Below, piece after piece: positions 48,234 to 58,052 of a stretch of 64,000 bases of DNA; position 1 is the first letter of the stretch, and each line of letters opens with the position of its first letter. A program made the translations under genes and the position numbers. The DNA is from Leptolyngbya sp. DLM2.Bin27 (GTDB lineage: Bacteria > Cyanobacteriota > Cyanobacteriia > Phormidesmidales > Phormidesmidaceae): positions 1-64,000 of the forward strand of contig RECJ01000115.1 in NCBI GenBank assembly GCA_007694115.1, written 5' to 3'. The notes beneath the pieces were generated by a model. That model saw only the letters and a list, made by a program, of their open reading frames with translations. It searched no databases and was not told where the DNA came from.

Positions 48234-49010
48234 CTACATACCCATAATGCAGTAGCCCGAGTCCACGTAGAGAATTTGCCCGGTCATGCCGGTCGATAGG
48301 TCGCTACACAAAAACGCCGCCGTGTTGCCCACCTCGGTCTGGGTGACGGTGCGGCGCAGGGGGGCGATTTCTTCGACGTGGTGAATCATGTCGAGAATGC
48401 CGCCCACCGCCGACGAGGCCAGGGTGCGGATCGGGCCAGCGGAAATGCCGTTGACGCGAATGTTGTTTGGCCCGAGTTCAGAAGCTAGGTAGCGCACGTT
48501 CATCTCTAGGGCCGACTTGGCAATACCCATGACGTTGTAGTTGGGCACCACCCGCACGCCGCCTAGGTAGGTGAGGGTGACAATGCTGCCGCCGTCGGTC
48601 ATCAGCGGCTTAGCCCCCCGCGCCAAAGTGATCAGCGAGTAGGCGCTGACGTCGAGGGCCAGCTGAAAGCCCGCCTTGGAGGTATTGCTAAAATCACCGG
48701 TCAAATCATCGCGGTTGGCAAAGGCCAGGCAGTGAATCAAAATATCGAGCTTGCCCCAGCTCTCTTGAATGGTGCTGAAGACCTGCTCCACCTGGGCCTC
48801 ATCCTGCACGTTACAGGGCAAAAACAGGCTGGGGTTGAGGGGGGCCACCAGGTCTTTGACCTTGCCTTCCATCCGGCCCCGGTCGTCGGGCAGGTAGGTG
48901 ACGCCCAGATTGGCCCCGGCGGCGTGGAGCCGCTGGGCAATGCCCCAGGCAATGGACTTATTGTTGGCAATACCCGTTACCAGGGCGTTTTTACCGGTCA
49001 GGTCTAGCAT
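48234..49010 (-). CDS. fabI: Enoyl-[acyl-carrier-protein] reductase (NADH)
   Basis: NALVTGIANNKSIAWGIAQRLHAAGANLGVTYLPDDRGRMEGKVKDL; YNVMGIAKSALEMNVRYLASELG. Confidence 0.96.
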   Translation of the reverse strand: MLDLTGKNALVTGIANNKSIAWGIAQRLHAAGANLGVTYLPDDRGRMEGKVKDLVAPLNPSLFLPCNVQDEAQVEQVFSTIQESWGKLDILIHCLAFANRDDLTGDFSNTSKAGFQLALDVSAYSLITLARGAKPLMTDGGSIVTLTYLGGVRVVPNYNVMGIAKSALEMNVRYLASELGPNNIRVNGISAGPIRTLASSAVGGILDMIHHVEEIAPLRRTVTQTEVGNTAAFLCSDLSTGMTGQILYVDSGYCIMGM

Positions 49011-49150
49011 GGTGTCGTTATGTTGGGGCGGTGGTGATTCGCATTTAGGAGTTTACGGGAATGTGGGGCCAGTGAATAGGGTCTGGGCCGATAGAATGAA
49101 TAGGCCCAAGCAGGGGTGGTTTAGCCTGTTCAGTGGATGAGGGCCAGGGT

Positions 49151-49186
49151 GGTGATCCCCCCGGTGATCCCCCAGGTGATCCCCCA
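49151..49186. repeat. 12-bp tandem repeat, 3 units (ggtgatccccca) upstream of hisA
   Basis: ggtgatcccccc ggtgatccccca ggtgatccccca. Confidence 0.9.
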
Positions 49187-49271
49187 GGGCCCTTGGCAGA
49201 CAGTTTATTGCCATTGCCGCTGCTTGCCATTGCCGCCCACCAGCCCCCTACCGTTTACATCTTCGCTACCC

Positions 49272-50045
49272 ATGGAAGTGATCCCCGCTATTGATTTGAT
49301 CGACGGTCGCTGTGTGCGGCTGTACCAGGGCGACTATGCCCAAACCGAAGTGTTTAACGACAATCCGGTGGAGGTGGCGCGGCAGTGGGCCGACGAAGGC
49401 GCAACCCGACTGCACCTAGTCGATCTCGACGGGGCCAAGTCGGGCAAGCCCGAGAACTGGCAGGCGATCGAGGCGATCGCCCGGGCGGTCAATATTCCCA
49501 TCGAAGTGGGGGGGGGCTTGCGCGATCGCGCCCGCGTCACCGATCTCTTCTCTCTGGGCGTGCGCTACGCCATCCTCGGCACTGCTGCGGTCAACAATCC
49601 TGACCTAGTCAGCGATCTAGCTGGCGAATTTCCCGGCCAGATCATCGTCGGCATCGACGCCCGCAACGGCAAAGTCGCCACCGAGGGCTGGCTCGAAACC
49701 TCTGAAGTCGATGCGATCGCTCTCGCCCAGCAAATGCAGCAGCGCGGCGCAGCGGCGGTGATCTACACCGACATCCAGCGCGACGGCACATTACAGGGGC
49801 CAAACCTTGCCGCCCTGCGGGCCATGGCCGAGGCCGTCACCATGCCGGTGATTGCCTCCGGTGGCGTCGGTGCCCTGCGCGACCTGCTGAGCCTGCTGCC
49901 CCTAGAGGCCCAGGGGGTAGAGGGCGTGATTGTCGGTCGCGCCCTCTATACCGGCGACGTCAGCCTTAAAGAAGCGGTGCGGGCCGTCGGCAACGGGCGC
50001 TGGCAAGATGTGCCCCCCAATCTTGGCGGCTCAGCCTTTGCCTAG
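49272..50045 (+). CDS. hisA: Phosphoribosylformimino-5-aminoimidazole carboxamide ribotide isomerase
   Basis: [58 protein letters not shown]. Start trimmed to [10 protein letters not shown]. Confidence 0.96.
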   Translation: MEVIPAIDLIDGRCVRLYQGDYAQTEVFNDNPVEVARQWADEGATRLHLVDLDGAKSGKPENWQAIEAIARAVNIPIEVGGGLRDRARVTDLFSLGVRYAILGTAAVNNPDLVSDLAGEFPGQIIVGIDARNGKVATEGWLETSEVDAIALAQQMQQRGAAAVIYTDIQRDGTLQGPNLAALRAMAEAVTMPVIASGGVGALRDLLSLLPLEAQGVEGVIVGRALYTGDVSLKEAVRAVGNGRWQDVPPNLGGSAFA

Positions 50046-50140
50046 GGGCTGTCACTCATTGACTGCCGATGGTGTTGGAGTTGCGGTGTAGGGTTCACGG
50101 TTCACGGCAGTCCTTTAACCCTATGCCCCACACCCCTGTT

Positions 50141-50246
50141 ATACGAAATCCGCATCGTATCACCCCGATGCCCAAAAGGCGGCTTGCGTAGGGGCAAACG
50201 GTGTTTGCCCAGCCCAACCGGGGCTAACCAAGGCAGCTTCAGTATT
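50141..50246 (+). repeat. Family M1 element, diverged copy E
   Basis: ATACGAAATCC start, CCCGAT, core GGGGCAAACggtGTTTGCCC, terminal agtatt. Confidence 0.6.
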
Positions 50247-50536
50247 ACCTTTGACCTGGCAGACTCCCTAAGCCATGACCAAAAACCGGGTGTTTAGCCA
50301 ACGCGACATCTTTAAAGACTTATCAAAGCTCAATTAAGAAATATCTGCACTCAGAAATATAGTGCTATAAACAGAGTAGCTACAGAAAACATCGGTATCT
50401 TGACCGGGAAACCGTAGATTCAATCGGTATCCATCGGCAGTTGCCCTGGTGCCGCCCGCTCAGTTGCCGATCAATTGCCAGAGAGCTTCCGCCCCAGGAA
50501 GCTTTTGCTCTCAACCCCAGCTCTCAACGACCGCCC

Positions 50537-51076
50537 ATGGCTAGCCCCGCCCACCGCAATGGCCCCCCCCAGAGCCCCGACGATCGCTTCTACTACTTTG
50601 CCTACGGCTCCTGCATGTGCCCGGTCGATTTAAAGCGATCGCTGGGCGAAAGCACCCACGCCTACGTAGTTGGCCCCGCCACCCTGACCGGCTATCGGCT
50701 GGGGTTCTTTCGGCGATCGCGCCTGCGCGACTGCGGCGTACTCGACGTAGTGGCCCATCCGGGGGCGACCGTGCAGGGTGTGCTCTACCACCTGCCCTGG
50801 CGGCTCAGCCCCGCCCTCGACCGGCGCGAAGAGGGCTACCGCCACGAGATCGTCACCGTTACCGCCAACGGGCTCACCTTTGCGTCAACGCGCACCTATT
50901 CTGTGGTCAACAAAACCCACGCCGAAATCGCCCCCAACGAGTGGTACTCCAGCGTGGTCATGCGGGGAGCGGCCACCTGCGGACTGCCAGAGCAATACTG
51001 CTGGGAATTATTTCACCACATTCACTCGCTCCAGCGGCGGCAGACCGAGGCAGCGCCGCTGCCCCGTACCGCCTGA
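50537..51076 (+). CDS. Gamma-glutamylcyclotransferase-like family protein
   Basis: DDRFYYFAYGSCMCPVDLKRSLGESTHAYVVGPATLTGYRLGFFRRSRLRDCGVLDVV...VQGVLYHL. Confidence 0.88.
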   Translation: MASPAHRNGPPQSPDDRFYYFAYGSCMCPVDLKRSLGESTHAYVVGPATLTGYRLGFFRRSRLRDCGVLDVVAHPGATVQGVLYHLPWRLSPALDRREEGYRHEIVTVTANGLTFASTRTYSVVNKTHAEIAPNEWYSSVVMRGAATCGLPEQYCWELFHHIHSLQRRQTEAAPLPRTA

Positions 51077-51145
51077 TCGGCTAGCGTTGGGTCAGGGCGT
51101 TCCCTATAATTAGGGCTAAACCAAACCCTTCACCCCCCTGCCACC

Positions 51146-52396
51146 GTGACTCAAACGCCGCTATCTCCCCGCCAAACCCTATCTCCCATCCTTTCTCGCC
51201 CCGACGCCCTGGGCCGCTTTGGCCAGTTTGGCGGCAAGTACGTGCCCGAAACTCTGATGCCCGCCCTCAGCGAACTAGAGCAGGCGTTTTACCAATACCG
51301 CGACGAAGCGGGTTTTAAGGCCGAGCTAGACGGGCTGCTGGCCGACTACGTGGGCCGGGCCACCCCGCTCTATTTTGCTGAGCGGCTCACCGCCCACTAC
51401 CGCCGCCCCGACGGCAGCGGCCCCGATATCTACCTCAAGCGCGAAGACCTCAACCACACCGGGGCGCACAAGATCAACAATGCCCTGGGGCAGGTGTTGC
51501 TGGCCAAGCGCATGGGCAAGCAGCGCATCATCGCCGAGACCGGGGCGGGCCAGCATGGGGTCGCTACCGCCACGGTGTGCGCCCGCTTTGGCCTGCAATG
51601 CGTCATCTACATGGGCGTGCAGGATATGGAGCGCCAGTCGCTCAACGTGTTTCGCATGCGGCTGATGGGGGCCGAGGTGCGCGGCGTCACGGCGGGTACC
51701 GGCACCCTCAAAGATGCCACCTCCGAGGCGATCCGCGACTGGGTAACCAATGTGGAAACCACCCACTACATCCTCGGCTCGGTGGCGGGGCCGCACCCCT
51801 ACCCGATGATGGTGCGCGACTTCCACGCGGTAATTGGGGTTGAGACCCGCGCCCAGTGCGTCGAAAAGTTTGGCGGTCTGCCCGACATTTTGATGGCCTG
51901 CGTCGGCGGCGGCTCTAACGCCATGGGCCTGTTCCACGAGTTTGTCGACGACGCCAGCGTGCGGATGATCGGCATTGAGGCGGCGGGCAGCGGCGTGGCC
52001 AGCGGCAAGCATGCGGCGACGCTGACGGCGGGCCGGGTGGGTGTGCTCCACGGGGCGATGAGCTACCTGCTGCAAGACAGCGACGGCCAGGTGATCGAGG
52101 CCCACTCGATCAGCGCCGGGCTAGATTATCCTGGCGTTGGCCCCGAGCACAGCTTTTTGAAAGACTTGGGCCGGGCCGAATACTACAGCGTCACCGACCA
52201 GGAGGCCCTCGACGCCTTCCAGCGGGTGTCGCGCCTGGAAGGGATTATTCCTGCCCTCGAAACCGCCCACGCCTTCGCCTATCTCGAAACCCTCTGCCCC
52301 CAGCTCTCTGGCAACCCCCGCCTGGTGATCAACTCCTCGGGCCGGGGCGACAAGGATGTGAATACGGTAGCCAAGGCGTTGGGCGGTCTGGAGTAG
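51146..52396 (+). CDS. trpB: Tryptophan synthase beta subunit
   Basis: [73 protein letters not shown] start. Confidence 0.97.
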   Translation: MTQTPLSPRQTLSPILSRPDALGRFGQFGGKYVPETLMPALSELEQAFYQYRDEAGFKAELDGLLADYVGRATPLYFAERLTAHYRRPDGSGPDIYLKREDLNHTGAHKINNALGQVLLAKRMGKQRIIAETGAGQHGVATATVCARFGLQCVIYMGVQDMERQSLNVFRMRLMGAEVRGVTAGTGTLKDATSEAIRDWVTNVETTHYILGSVAGPHPYPMMVRDFHAVIGVETRAQCVEKFGGLPDILMACVGGGSNAMGLFHEFVDDASVRMIGIEAAGSGVASGKHAATLTAGRVGVLHGAMSYLLQDSDGQVIEAHSISAGLDYPGVGPEHSFLKDLGRAEYYSVTDQEALDAFQRVSRLEGIIPALETAHAFAYLETLCPQLSGNPRLVINSSGRGDKDVNTVAKALGGLE

Positions 52397-52554
52397 GCGA
52401 CTGCCTAGAACGTCGGTACAGAAACCCGGTTGCTGGGCCAGAAGGCTAGTCATGTTGTTAGATCAGCGACAAAGAAACCGGGTTTTTAGCCATACTGTAC
52501 CGCTGCTCTAGGCTGAATGGTCCAAGTCACGGATTCAACTGGGGGGGATTGCAG

Positions 52555-53043
52555 ATGAGCGCAAATACCAACGTCCAGCCGAAGTCGCTTTACGACCAGG
52601 ACTACCAGCTCTGGTTAGATGAGACCGCTGCCTATCTGCAATCTCGCAACTTCGATGCGCTTGATTTGGAGAACCTGATTGAGGAAATTGAAAGCTTGGG
52701 CAGAAGTGACAAGCGATCGCTCAAAAGCTATCTTCTGCGACTGTGTGAGCACTTCTTCAAGCTCTGCTACTGGGAGGCTGAACGCGATCGCTGCTTTCGG
52801 GGATGGAATCTTGAAATCACAAACTTCCGCATCAGGATCAGCACCATTCTGGAGGATAGCCCTAGCCTGAGGCGCTACCTGGAGGACAACTTTTTGCCCC
52901 AATACCAACAGGCCCGCCGGATATTTTTGAAAGCTAGCGCCTTTGATGGCATCACAATTCCTGAACAGCCCTGGTTTACCCTTGAGCAGGCTCTAGACCA
53001 TGACTGGTTGCCCTGGCAGCCCGATTTAGAAATCAACAATTAG
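52555..53043 (+). CDS. DUF29 domain-containing protein
   Basis: SLYDQDYQLWLDETAAYLQSRNFDALDLENLIEEIESLGRSDKRSLKSYLLRLCEHFFKLCYW. Confidence 0.93.
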   Translation: MSANTNVQPKSLYDQDYQLWLDETAAYLQSRNFDALDLENLIEEIESLGRSDKRSLKSYLLRLCEHFFKLCYWEAERDRCFRGWNLEITNFRIRISTILEDSPSLRRYLEDNFLPQYQQARRIFLKASAFDGITIPEQPWFTLEQALDHDWLPWQPDLEINN

Positions 53044-53050
53044 GAGTACC

Positions 53051-53677
53051 ATGGCCGACGGTTTTGAAATCTGCGATCGCGATCTCACCCCCGCTCTGCT
53101 AGACCGCTACAGGCAGGCCGACATTATGGCCCTCGACACCGAGACCATGGGGCTACTGCCGCTGCGCGATCGCCTCTGTCTAGTGCAGCTCTCTGACCCC
53201 GAAGGCTACGTGGCGGTCGTGCGCATTGAGCTAGGCCAAACCGAGGCCCCCCTGCTCCAAGCACTGCTCGAAGCGCCCAACATTCTCAAGCTATTTCACT
53301 TCGCCCGCTTTGATCTGGCCACCCTCAAGCACAACCTGGGCATTACCGTGGCCCCGGTGTTTTGCAGCAAAATTGCCAGCAAGCTCAGCCGCACCTACAG
53401 CCCCCGCCACGGCCTCAAGGAGCTGGTGCGCGAGCTAGAGGGCATCGAACTCGACAAAACCGCCCAAAGCTCCGACTGGGGCAACGCCATGCACCTCTCC
53501 GACGAGCAGCTCAGCTACGCCGCCAACGACGTCCGCTACCTCCACGGCATTCACCGCACCCTCACCGCCATGCTCAAGCGCGAGGGCCGCTGGGAGCTGG
53601 CCCAAGACTGCTTTAGCTGCCTGCCCACCTTTGTCGCCCTAGACCTGCTCCAGTACCAGGGCGTGTTTGAACATTGA
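53051..53677 (+). CDS. Ribonuclease D / 3'-5' exonuclease
   Basis: IMALDTETMGLLPLRDRLCLVQLSDPEG; LKLFHFARFDLATLKHNLGI; LSYAANDVRYLHGIH (DEDDy). Confidence 0.92.
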   Translation: MADGFEICDRDLTPALLDRYRQADIMALDTETMGLLPLRDRLCLVQLSDPEGYVAVVRIELGQTEAPLLQALLEAPNILKLFHFARFDLATLKHNLGITVAPVFCSKIASKLSRTYSPRHGLKELVRELEGIELDKTAQSSDWGNAMHLSDEQLSYAANDVRYLHGIHRTLTAMLKREGRWELAQDCFSCLPTFVALDLLQYQGVFEH

Positions 53678-53755
53678 CGTTTCGACACCGCCCTCAGCGA
53701 GGGGGTACGATGGGTCTGACCACTGCCTGGATTGATCGACTAGAGGAGAATCACC

Positions 53756-53989
53756 ATGAGCGTTGACAGTAAAGACTTTCAAGACGAGCTGCAAAAGGCG
53801 ATCGACTACGCCCACCAAATGACGGCTGAGAAGGGCGAAACCTCGTCTGAAGCGGCAGCAGCCTGGGACGTAGTCGAAGAAATGCGGGCCGAGGTTTCCC
53901 ACCAGCACCAGAAGCCCAAGAAAACCGGCTTTGATCAGTATCTAGAAGACAACCCCGAAGCCCCCGAAGGATTGATGTACGACACCTAA
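53756..53989 (+). CDS. CP12-like protein lacking cysteines
   Basis: SSEAAAAWDVVEEMRAEVSHQHQKPKKTGFDQYLEDNPEAPEGLMYDT aligns by eye with the CP12 core AAAWDAVEE...AEASHQ...YC.DNPEA.EC..YD, but has no Cys. Confidence 0.82.
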   Translation: MSVDSKDFQDELQKAIDYAHQMTAEKGETSSEAAAAWDVVEEMRAEVSHQHQKPKKTGFDQYLEDNPEAPEGLMYDT

Positions 53990-54157
53990 AGTCCACGACA
54001 ACTCACCAGCCTGAGGCTCCCCGACTGGCGGAGTGTAATGTTAAAATATGTCTTGGTTAGTTTTCGGTAGATTTCGCTTGTTTCATTTCATTTCTGATTT
54101 CCGATACAGCTTTGTCTCCGTTTACTCGCTGCATTTGTACAGTAAGGAGACAATTCT

Positions 54158-54454
54158 ATGTCACTCTATGTTGGTAACTTGTCCTACGATGTCACCCGTG
54201 AAGACCTAGAGCAGGTGTTTGCAGAATACGGCGACGTGAAGCGGGTTAGCCTGCCCACCGATCGCGAAACCGGGCGTCCTCGCGGCTTTGCTTTTATAGA
54301 CATGGCCGCTGAAGCCCAAGAAGATACGATCATCGAATCCCTCGACGGGGCCGAGTGGATGGGTCGCGAAATGCGGGTCAACAAAGCTCGCCCCCGCGAC
54401 GACGCCCGCAGCGGCAGCGGCAACGGCGGCAACTACCGCCGCACGGGCTTCTAG
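54158..54454 (+). CDS. RRM-type RNA-binding protein (cyanobacterial Rbp)
   Basis: MSLYVGNLSYDVTREDLEQVFAEYGDVKRVSLPTDRETGRPRGFAFIDM; Gly-rich tail. Confidence 0.95.
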   Translation: MSLYVGNLSYDVTREDLEQVFAEYGDVKRVSLPTDRETGRPRGFAFIDMAAEAQEDTIIESLDGAEWMGREMRVNKARPRDDARSGSGNGGNYRRTGF

Positions 54455-54471
54455 ATTCAGCCAGTCCTTGG

Positions 54472-54535
54472 CTAGGTTCACGGTATAAGGTTTACGGTCT
54501 GCATTGACCCTTACACCGCCAACCGTGAACCCTAG
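54472..54535. repeat. Degenerate heptanucleotide repeat tract
   Basis: taggttcacggtataaggtttacggtctgcattgacccttacaccgccaaccgtgaaccct. Confidence 0.7.
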
Positions 54536-54536
54536 C

Positions 54537-54571
54537 AAAGAGGGGTAGGTCGCAGTGGCCTACCCCTCTTT
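54537..54571. terminator. Bidirectional terminator-like hairpin between convergent genes
   Basis: AAAGAGGGGTAGGTC...GGCCTACCCCTCTTT. Confidence 0.8.
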
Positions 54572-54579
54572 GCGTCAGC

Positions 54580-55500
54580 CTAGAACTGCTCGCGCTCGGC
54601 CACCACCGGGGAGCGATCAACCATGGACTGGGGTCTACCGCTGGCATCGAGATAGCCCAAATCCTGCAAAAAGGCGTAGAGCGCCGTGGGAAAATCGGGG
54701 TAGGTTTGAACCACCTCAGCCGCATCGGTGTAGGTGTAGAGGCCCCAGTCATCGGTGCGATCGTAATGGGTCAGCATATACTGCCAGGCCTGCCGATATT
54801 GCCCTAGACGAATGCTCTGGGCCACATAGCCCGCCAGCACCCCATTTTTGTCGATTCGCCCAGCAAACTCTGGGTCTTCTATAACCTCGCGCATGTTGGC
54901 GACAACCGCTTCGAGGTGGGCGCTAAACTCAGCCGTCGCATCTTGGTATTGGCCATTTTCATAGGTGAGAATTACGCTGGGCGGGTACGACCCGGCGTAG
55001 GAGCTAAAGCTGTAAAAGAAGGCGTTGTCGAGGGTGACAAACTCGGTTTTGCCGTCACCGTTGAGGTCTTCAAAGCGGCCACCGCCGGCATCGAGATAGT
55101 CAAAATAGATCGGCTTAAACTGCTCATTTTGCCAGGCATAGGTGGTGTAAGCCATACAGCAGTGGGCCCCGCCGGTAAAGGTTTGCACCACCACCTCAGC
55201 GGTGCCGTTGCCGTCGAGATCGATCAGTTCAATGCCCGCAAACATAGCGGCGGTGGACTCAACCGAGAGTCTCAGCTCGCCGTTGTAAAATAGCTGATAC
55301 CGCAAGTTGTGGCCAATCTCGTCGGCTTGATAGTCGATGGGGGTATAGCTGGCGATCACTCGAATAGCACCCTGCTCAACTGAGGCCCCATCTAGGGTAG
55401 TGGTTTCATAGTCAATATCTAAACGAGGGTTTTCGGCCAGGGCCGGCAGCCCCAGGGTTAAAAAACTACCCATCAACAAACTGGGCCAAAAGAGGTTCAT
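54580..55500 (-). CDS. Secreted FG-GAP/VCBS-like repeat protein
   Basis: Signal peptide; IELIDLDGNGTAEVVVQTFTGGAHCC and RFEDLNGDGKTEFVTLDNAF. Confidence 0.75.
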   Translation of the reverse strand: MNLFWPSLLMGSFLTLGLPALAENPRLDIDYETTTLDGASVEQGAIRVIASYTPIDYQADEIGHNLRYQLFYNGELRLSVESTAAMFAGIELIDLDGNGTAEVVVQTFTGGAHCCMAYTTYAWQNEQFKPIYFDYLDAGGGRFEDLNGDGKTEFVTLDNAFFYSFSSYAGSYPPSVILTYENGQYQDATAEFSAHLEAVVANMREVIEDPEFAGRIDKNGVLAGYVAQSIRLGQYRQAWQYMLTHYDRTDDWGLYTYTDAAEVVQTYPDFPTALYAFLQDLGYLDASGRPQSMVDRSPVVAEREQF

Positions 55501-55580
55501 AAGTTGGTTTATAGCTCAATGCATTTTTGCAATGCATCTATTTACAAGATTGATTTAGCTTGCCCCGGTTGCTTTTGCCG

Positions 55581-56066
55581 CTACCAGCGTTGCCAGTGGC
55601 GCTTGCCCACCACAAAAACGCCCAGCAGCAATCCCACCACCAGCGGGTAAGACACAGATAGCAAAAAGGTCGGAATCGGCAGGAACCCTTTGACAAACAA
55701 CAGCAGCGCCAGGCAAGGTATCAGCGCCCACAGGATGCTCCGGTCGATGTAGATGCTGGTAAACCAGCGCTCCAAAATTTTTAGCGCCAACGCGCCAATG
55801 CCAAACCCGGCGGCAATGGGCAGGGCCATAAACAGAAGCTGCATCAGCGGCAGCAGGCCACTGCCAACGTTGTCAATCAACCACACCAGCCCCTGGGCCA
55901 GCAGCAAGTCGACGGCGGTGGCGATCACCACCGCCGCCAGCGCCACCTGGATCAAAATAGCCCAGGGCAAAGTTTTGAGCTGCGAGAGGGGGTTGCGCAT
56001 GGCGATGGCGATAAAAGTCACGCCCATTATTGCGCCAAATTTTAGATTTGGCTGCTGGCTGGGCAA
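55581..56066 (-). CDS. Hypothetical membrane protein
   Basis: 161 aa, several TM helices; alternative start MGVTFIAIAM at 56024. Confidence 0.7.
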   Translation of the reverse strand: MPSQQPNLKFGAIMGVTFIAIAMRNPLSQLKTLPWAILIQVALAAVVIATAVDLLLAQGLVWLIDNVGSGLLPLMQLLFMALPIAAGFGIGALALKILERWFTSIYIDRSILWALIPCLALLLFVKGFLPIPTFLLSVSYPLVVGLLLGVFVVGKRHWQRW

Positions 56067-56230
56067 TTGACCTGTGTTTTGCCCGGTGGCCCGATCTCAC
56101 AAGCAGCGGTGATTGCGCCGATAAGTAAATCTTTGCCGTGACGGGGCCTTATATATGGGATAACAATAGACGGGGGCCTAGGCATTGGTTAAGCCTGCCC
56201 TGCTGTTTTGCCCTGGTTTTGATCTGCCCT

Positions 56231-57046
56231 ATGGAAAAGCTACTGCAAGGTCTGCGTGAGTTTCAGGAAAACTATATTCCCGACCACCAGGAGCTGATCA
56301 AGCAGTTGGCCAAGGGGCAGCACCCCAGGGTGCTGTTTATTGGCTGCTCTGACTCGCGGGTAGACCCCACGATCATCACCCAGTCAGAGATTGGTGACCT
56401 ATTCATCATTCGCAATGCAGGCAATATCATCCCGCCCTATGAGTCCACCAACGGCGGCGAAGGGGCCACAATCGAATACGCCATGGAGGCGCTGGACATC
56501 CGTCAGGTGATTGTCTGCGGCCATACCCAGTGCGGGGCGATGAAGGGGCTGCTGCAAATCGGCGAACTGGAAGAAAAAATGCCCTTGGTCTACCACTGGC
56601 TGCACCACACCGAGGCCACCCGCAAGCTGGTAGAAGATCACTACGGCCACCTGGGCAAAAAAGAAAAGCTCGATATGCTGGTGGCGCAAAATGTGCTGAC
56701 CCAGATCGACAACCTGCAAACCTATCCCTCGGTGCGTTCCAAGCTGCACGCGGGCATCCTCGACATCCACGGCTGGATCTACCAGCTCGAAACCGCCCAG
56801 CTGCTGGCCTACGATGAAGAGAGCAAGACCTTTGTGCCGCCCCACAGCAAAATCTACTCCAATCTTGAAGAGGCGAAGTCGCTAAGGCCCGGCGGGCTGT
56901 CAATCAAGTTTGAGGGCGGGGCTAAGGCCGGGGCCGCCGCTGCTAGCCAGTCCAAATTTTCAGAGCCGGTGCAGCCCTACTGGCCGGGGGCCAATCGCCT
57001 CAGCCCCGAGCAGGCCGCCCGCATTTACCGAGGGGCCGGGGTTTAG
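56231..57046 (+). CDS. ccaA: Beta-carbonic anhydrase, carboxysomal CcaA-type with C-terminal extension
   Basis: VLFIGCSDSRVDPTIITQSEIGDLFIIRNAGNIIPPY; VCGHTQCGAMKGLL; C-terminal SPEQAARIYRGAGV. Start at MEKLLQGLREF. Confidence 0.93.
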   Translation: MEKLLQGLREFQENYIPDHQELIKQLAKGQHPRVLFIGCSDSRVDPTIITQSEIGDLFIIRNAGNIIPPYESTNGGEGATIEYAMEALDIRQVIVCGHTQCGAMKGLLQIGELEEKMPLVYHWLHHTEATRKLVEDHYGHLGKKEKLDMLVAQNVLTQIDNLQTYPSVRSKLHAGILDIHGWIYQLETAQLLAYDEESKTFVPPHSKIYSNLEEAKSLRPGGLSIKFEGGAKAGAAAASQSKFSEPVQPYWPGANRLSPEQAARIYRGAGV

Positions 57047-57187
57047 GAGACGTGGTGGGGTGTTGGCGAAGCCTGCCCAAGGGCTTAGGGGTGATGCGCC
57101 TAGGACTATGCTGAGAGTAGGCTTGTTAGGTGTTGCCCCGATGCCCCAGGCTCCACAGCGAGTATCGCTCTACGACAAGGATTTTGG

Positions 57188-57796
57188 CTACCGATCAAAA
57201 CTCGCAACCCGCCGCGCTTTGCCAATGCTCTGCTCACCGGGGCCAAAGGTGATCTCAAGCGCCTGCTGATCGGCAAAGGCCCGCGAGGCCTCGCGGTAGA
57301 CCGAGCGGGTGGTGGGCAGGGTGCGGCGCTGACCGTCGTAGTCAAAGGTGATGGCATAGTCAACTTCGCGCAGGATAGCGGGATCGGTGCGCTGTTCGAT
57401 CGGTTCGCGTTTGCGGTCGTCGAGTTCGTCGGCGGTGGGGCGCGGCGGCAAGGGGGGCCAATACAGGCCATTGTCATCGGGGCCGGTGGCGGCTCCCTCG
57501 GGGCGCACGCCGTTGCGGTTGACCAGAGAGTTTGACGCAAAAGTCTGCATGTGGATAGTCTGGCGGCGGTCAAAGCTGCGGGCGTACTCGGCCCGCCAGG
57601 TTTGGGTGACGGTGGCCGTAGCCTCGTAGGTGCCAGTGGTGATGGTGTCGCCCGTGGCGAAGTAGGTTTCGCAGCCTGCAACCAGGCTCAGGGTCAGCCC
57701 TAGAGCCCCCGGCAGCAGCCAGCGGGGCATGGAAAATTGAGCGGTGAACATTGGCATGGCAGCAGTCGGCCCAGTAGTCGGCCCAGTAGTCGGCAC
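57188..57796 (-). CDS. Hypothetical lipoprotein
   Basis: Signal plus lipobox-like LSLVAGCETYFATG; start uncertain (M at several positions). Confidence 0.65.
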   Translation of the reverse strand: MPTTGPTTGPTAAMPMFTAQFSMPRWLLPGALGLTLSLVAGCETYFATGDTITTGTYEATATVTQTWRAEYARSFDRRQTIHMQTFASNSLVNRNGVRPEGAATGPDDNGLYWPPLPPRPTADELDDRKREPIEQRTDPAILREVDYAITFDYDGQRRTLPTTRSVYREASRAFADQQALEITFGPGEQSIGKARRVASFDR

Positions 57797-57812
57797 AGTA
57801 ATCGGCCCAGTA
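57765..57812. repeat. 12-bp tandem repeat, 4 units (gtcggcccagta)
   Basis: gtcggcccagta gtcggcccagta gtcggcacagta atcggcccagta. Confidence 0.92.
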
Positions 57813-58052
57813 ATCAGTAGCGGGCTTTGTATCTATGAACCTACCAGTGGTTTGTCTAAAACGAGTCTGGATCGTAGCAGGGGGCAAAAGTGTCACAGTG
57901 AACTATGGGACGATGGCAGCAACACCCTAGTGGCCACGGATTTGCCCCTGGCCCGTAGCAGTAGTCATAGAAAAAACAACACAAGTCGGCTTGATTTGAT
58001 AGAATGCAGTCTATGTTTCGTTGCGCTCTAACGCGACTGGGGAGGTTACCCG

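Noticed and set aside
49137-49271. N-terminal extension of hisA ([20 protein letters not shown]...)
   Set aside because: Encoded by a 12-bp tandem repeat; the canonical HisA start [12 protein letters not shown] at 49272 is preferred.
51326-52105. Minus-strand ORF of 259 aa antisense to trpB
   Set aside because: Shadow ORF with biased composition (His, Ala, Gly, Val); trpB is unambiguous on the other strand.
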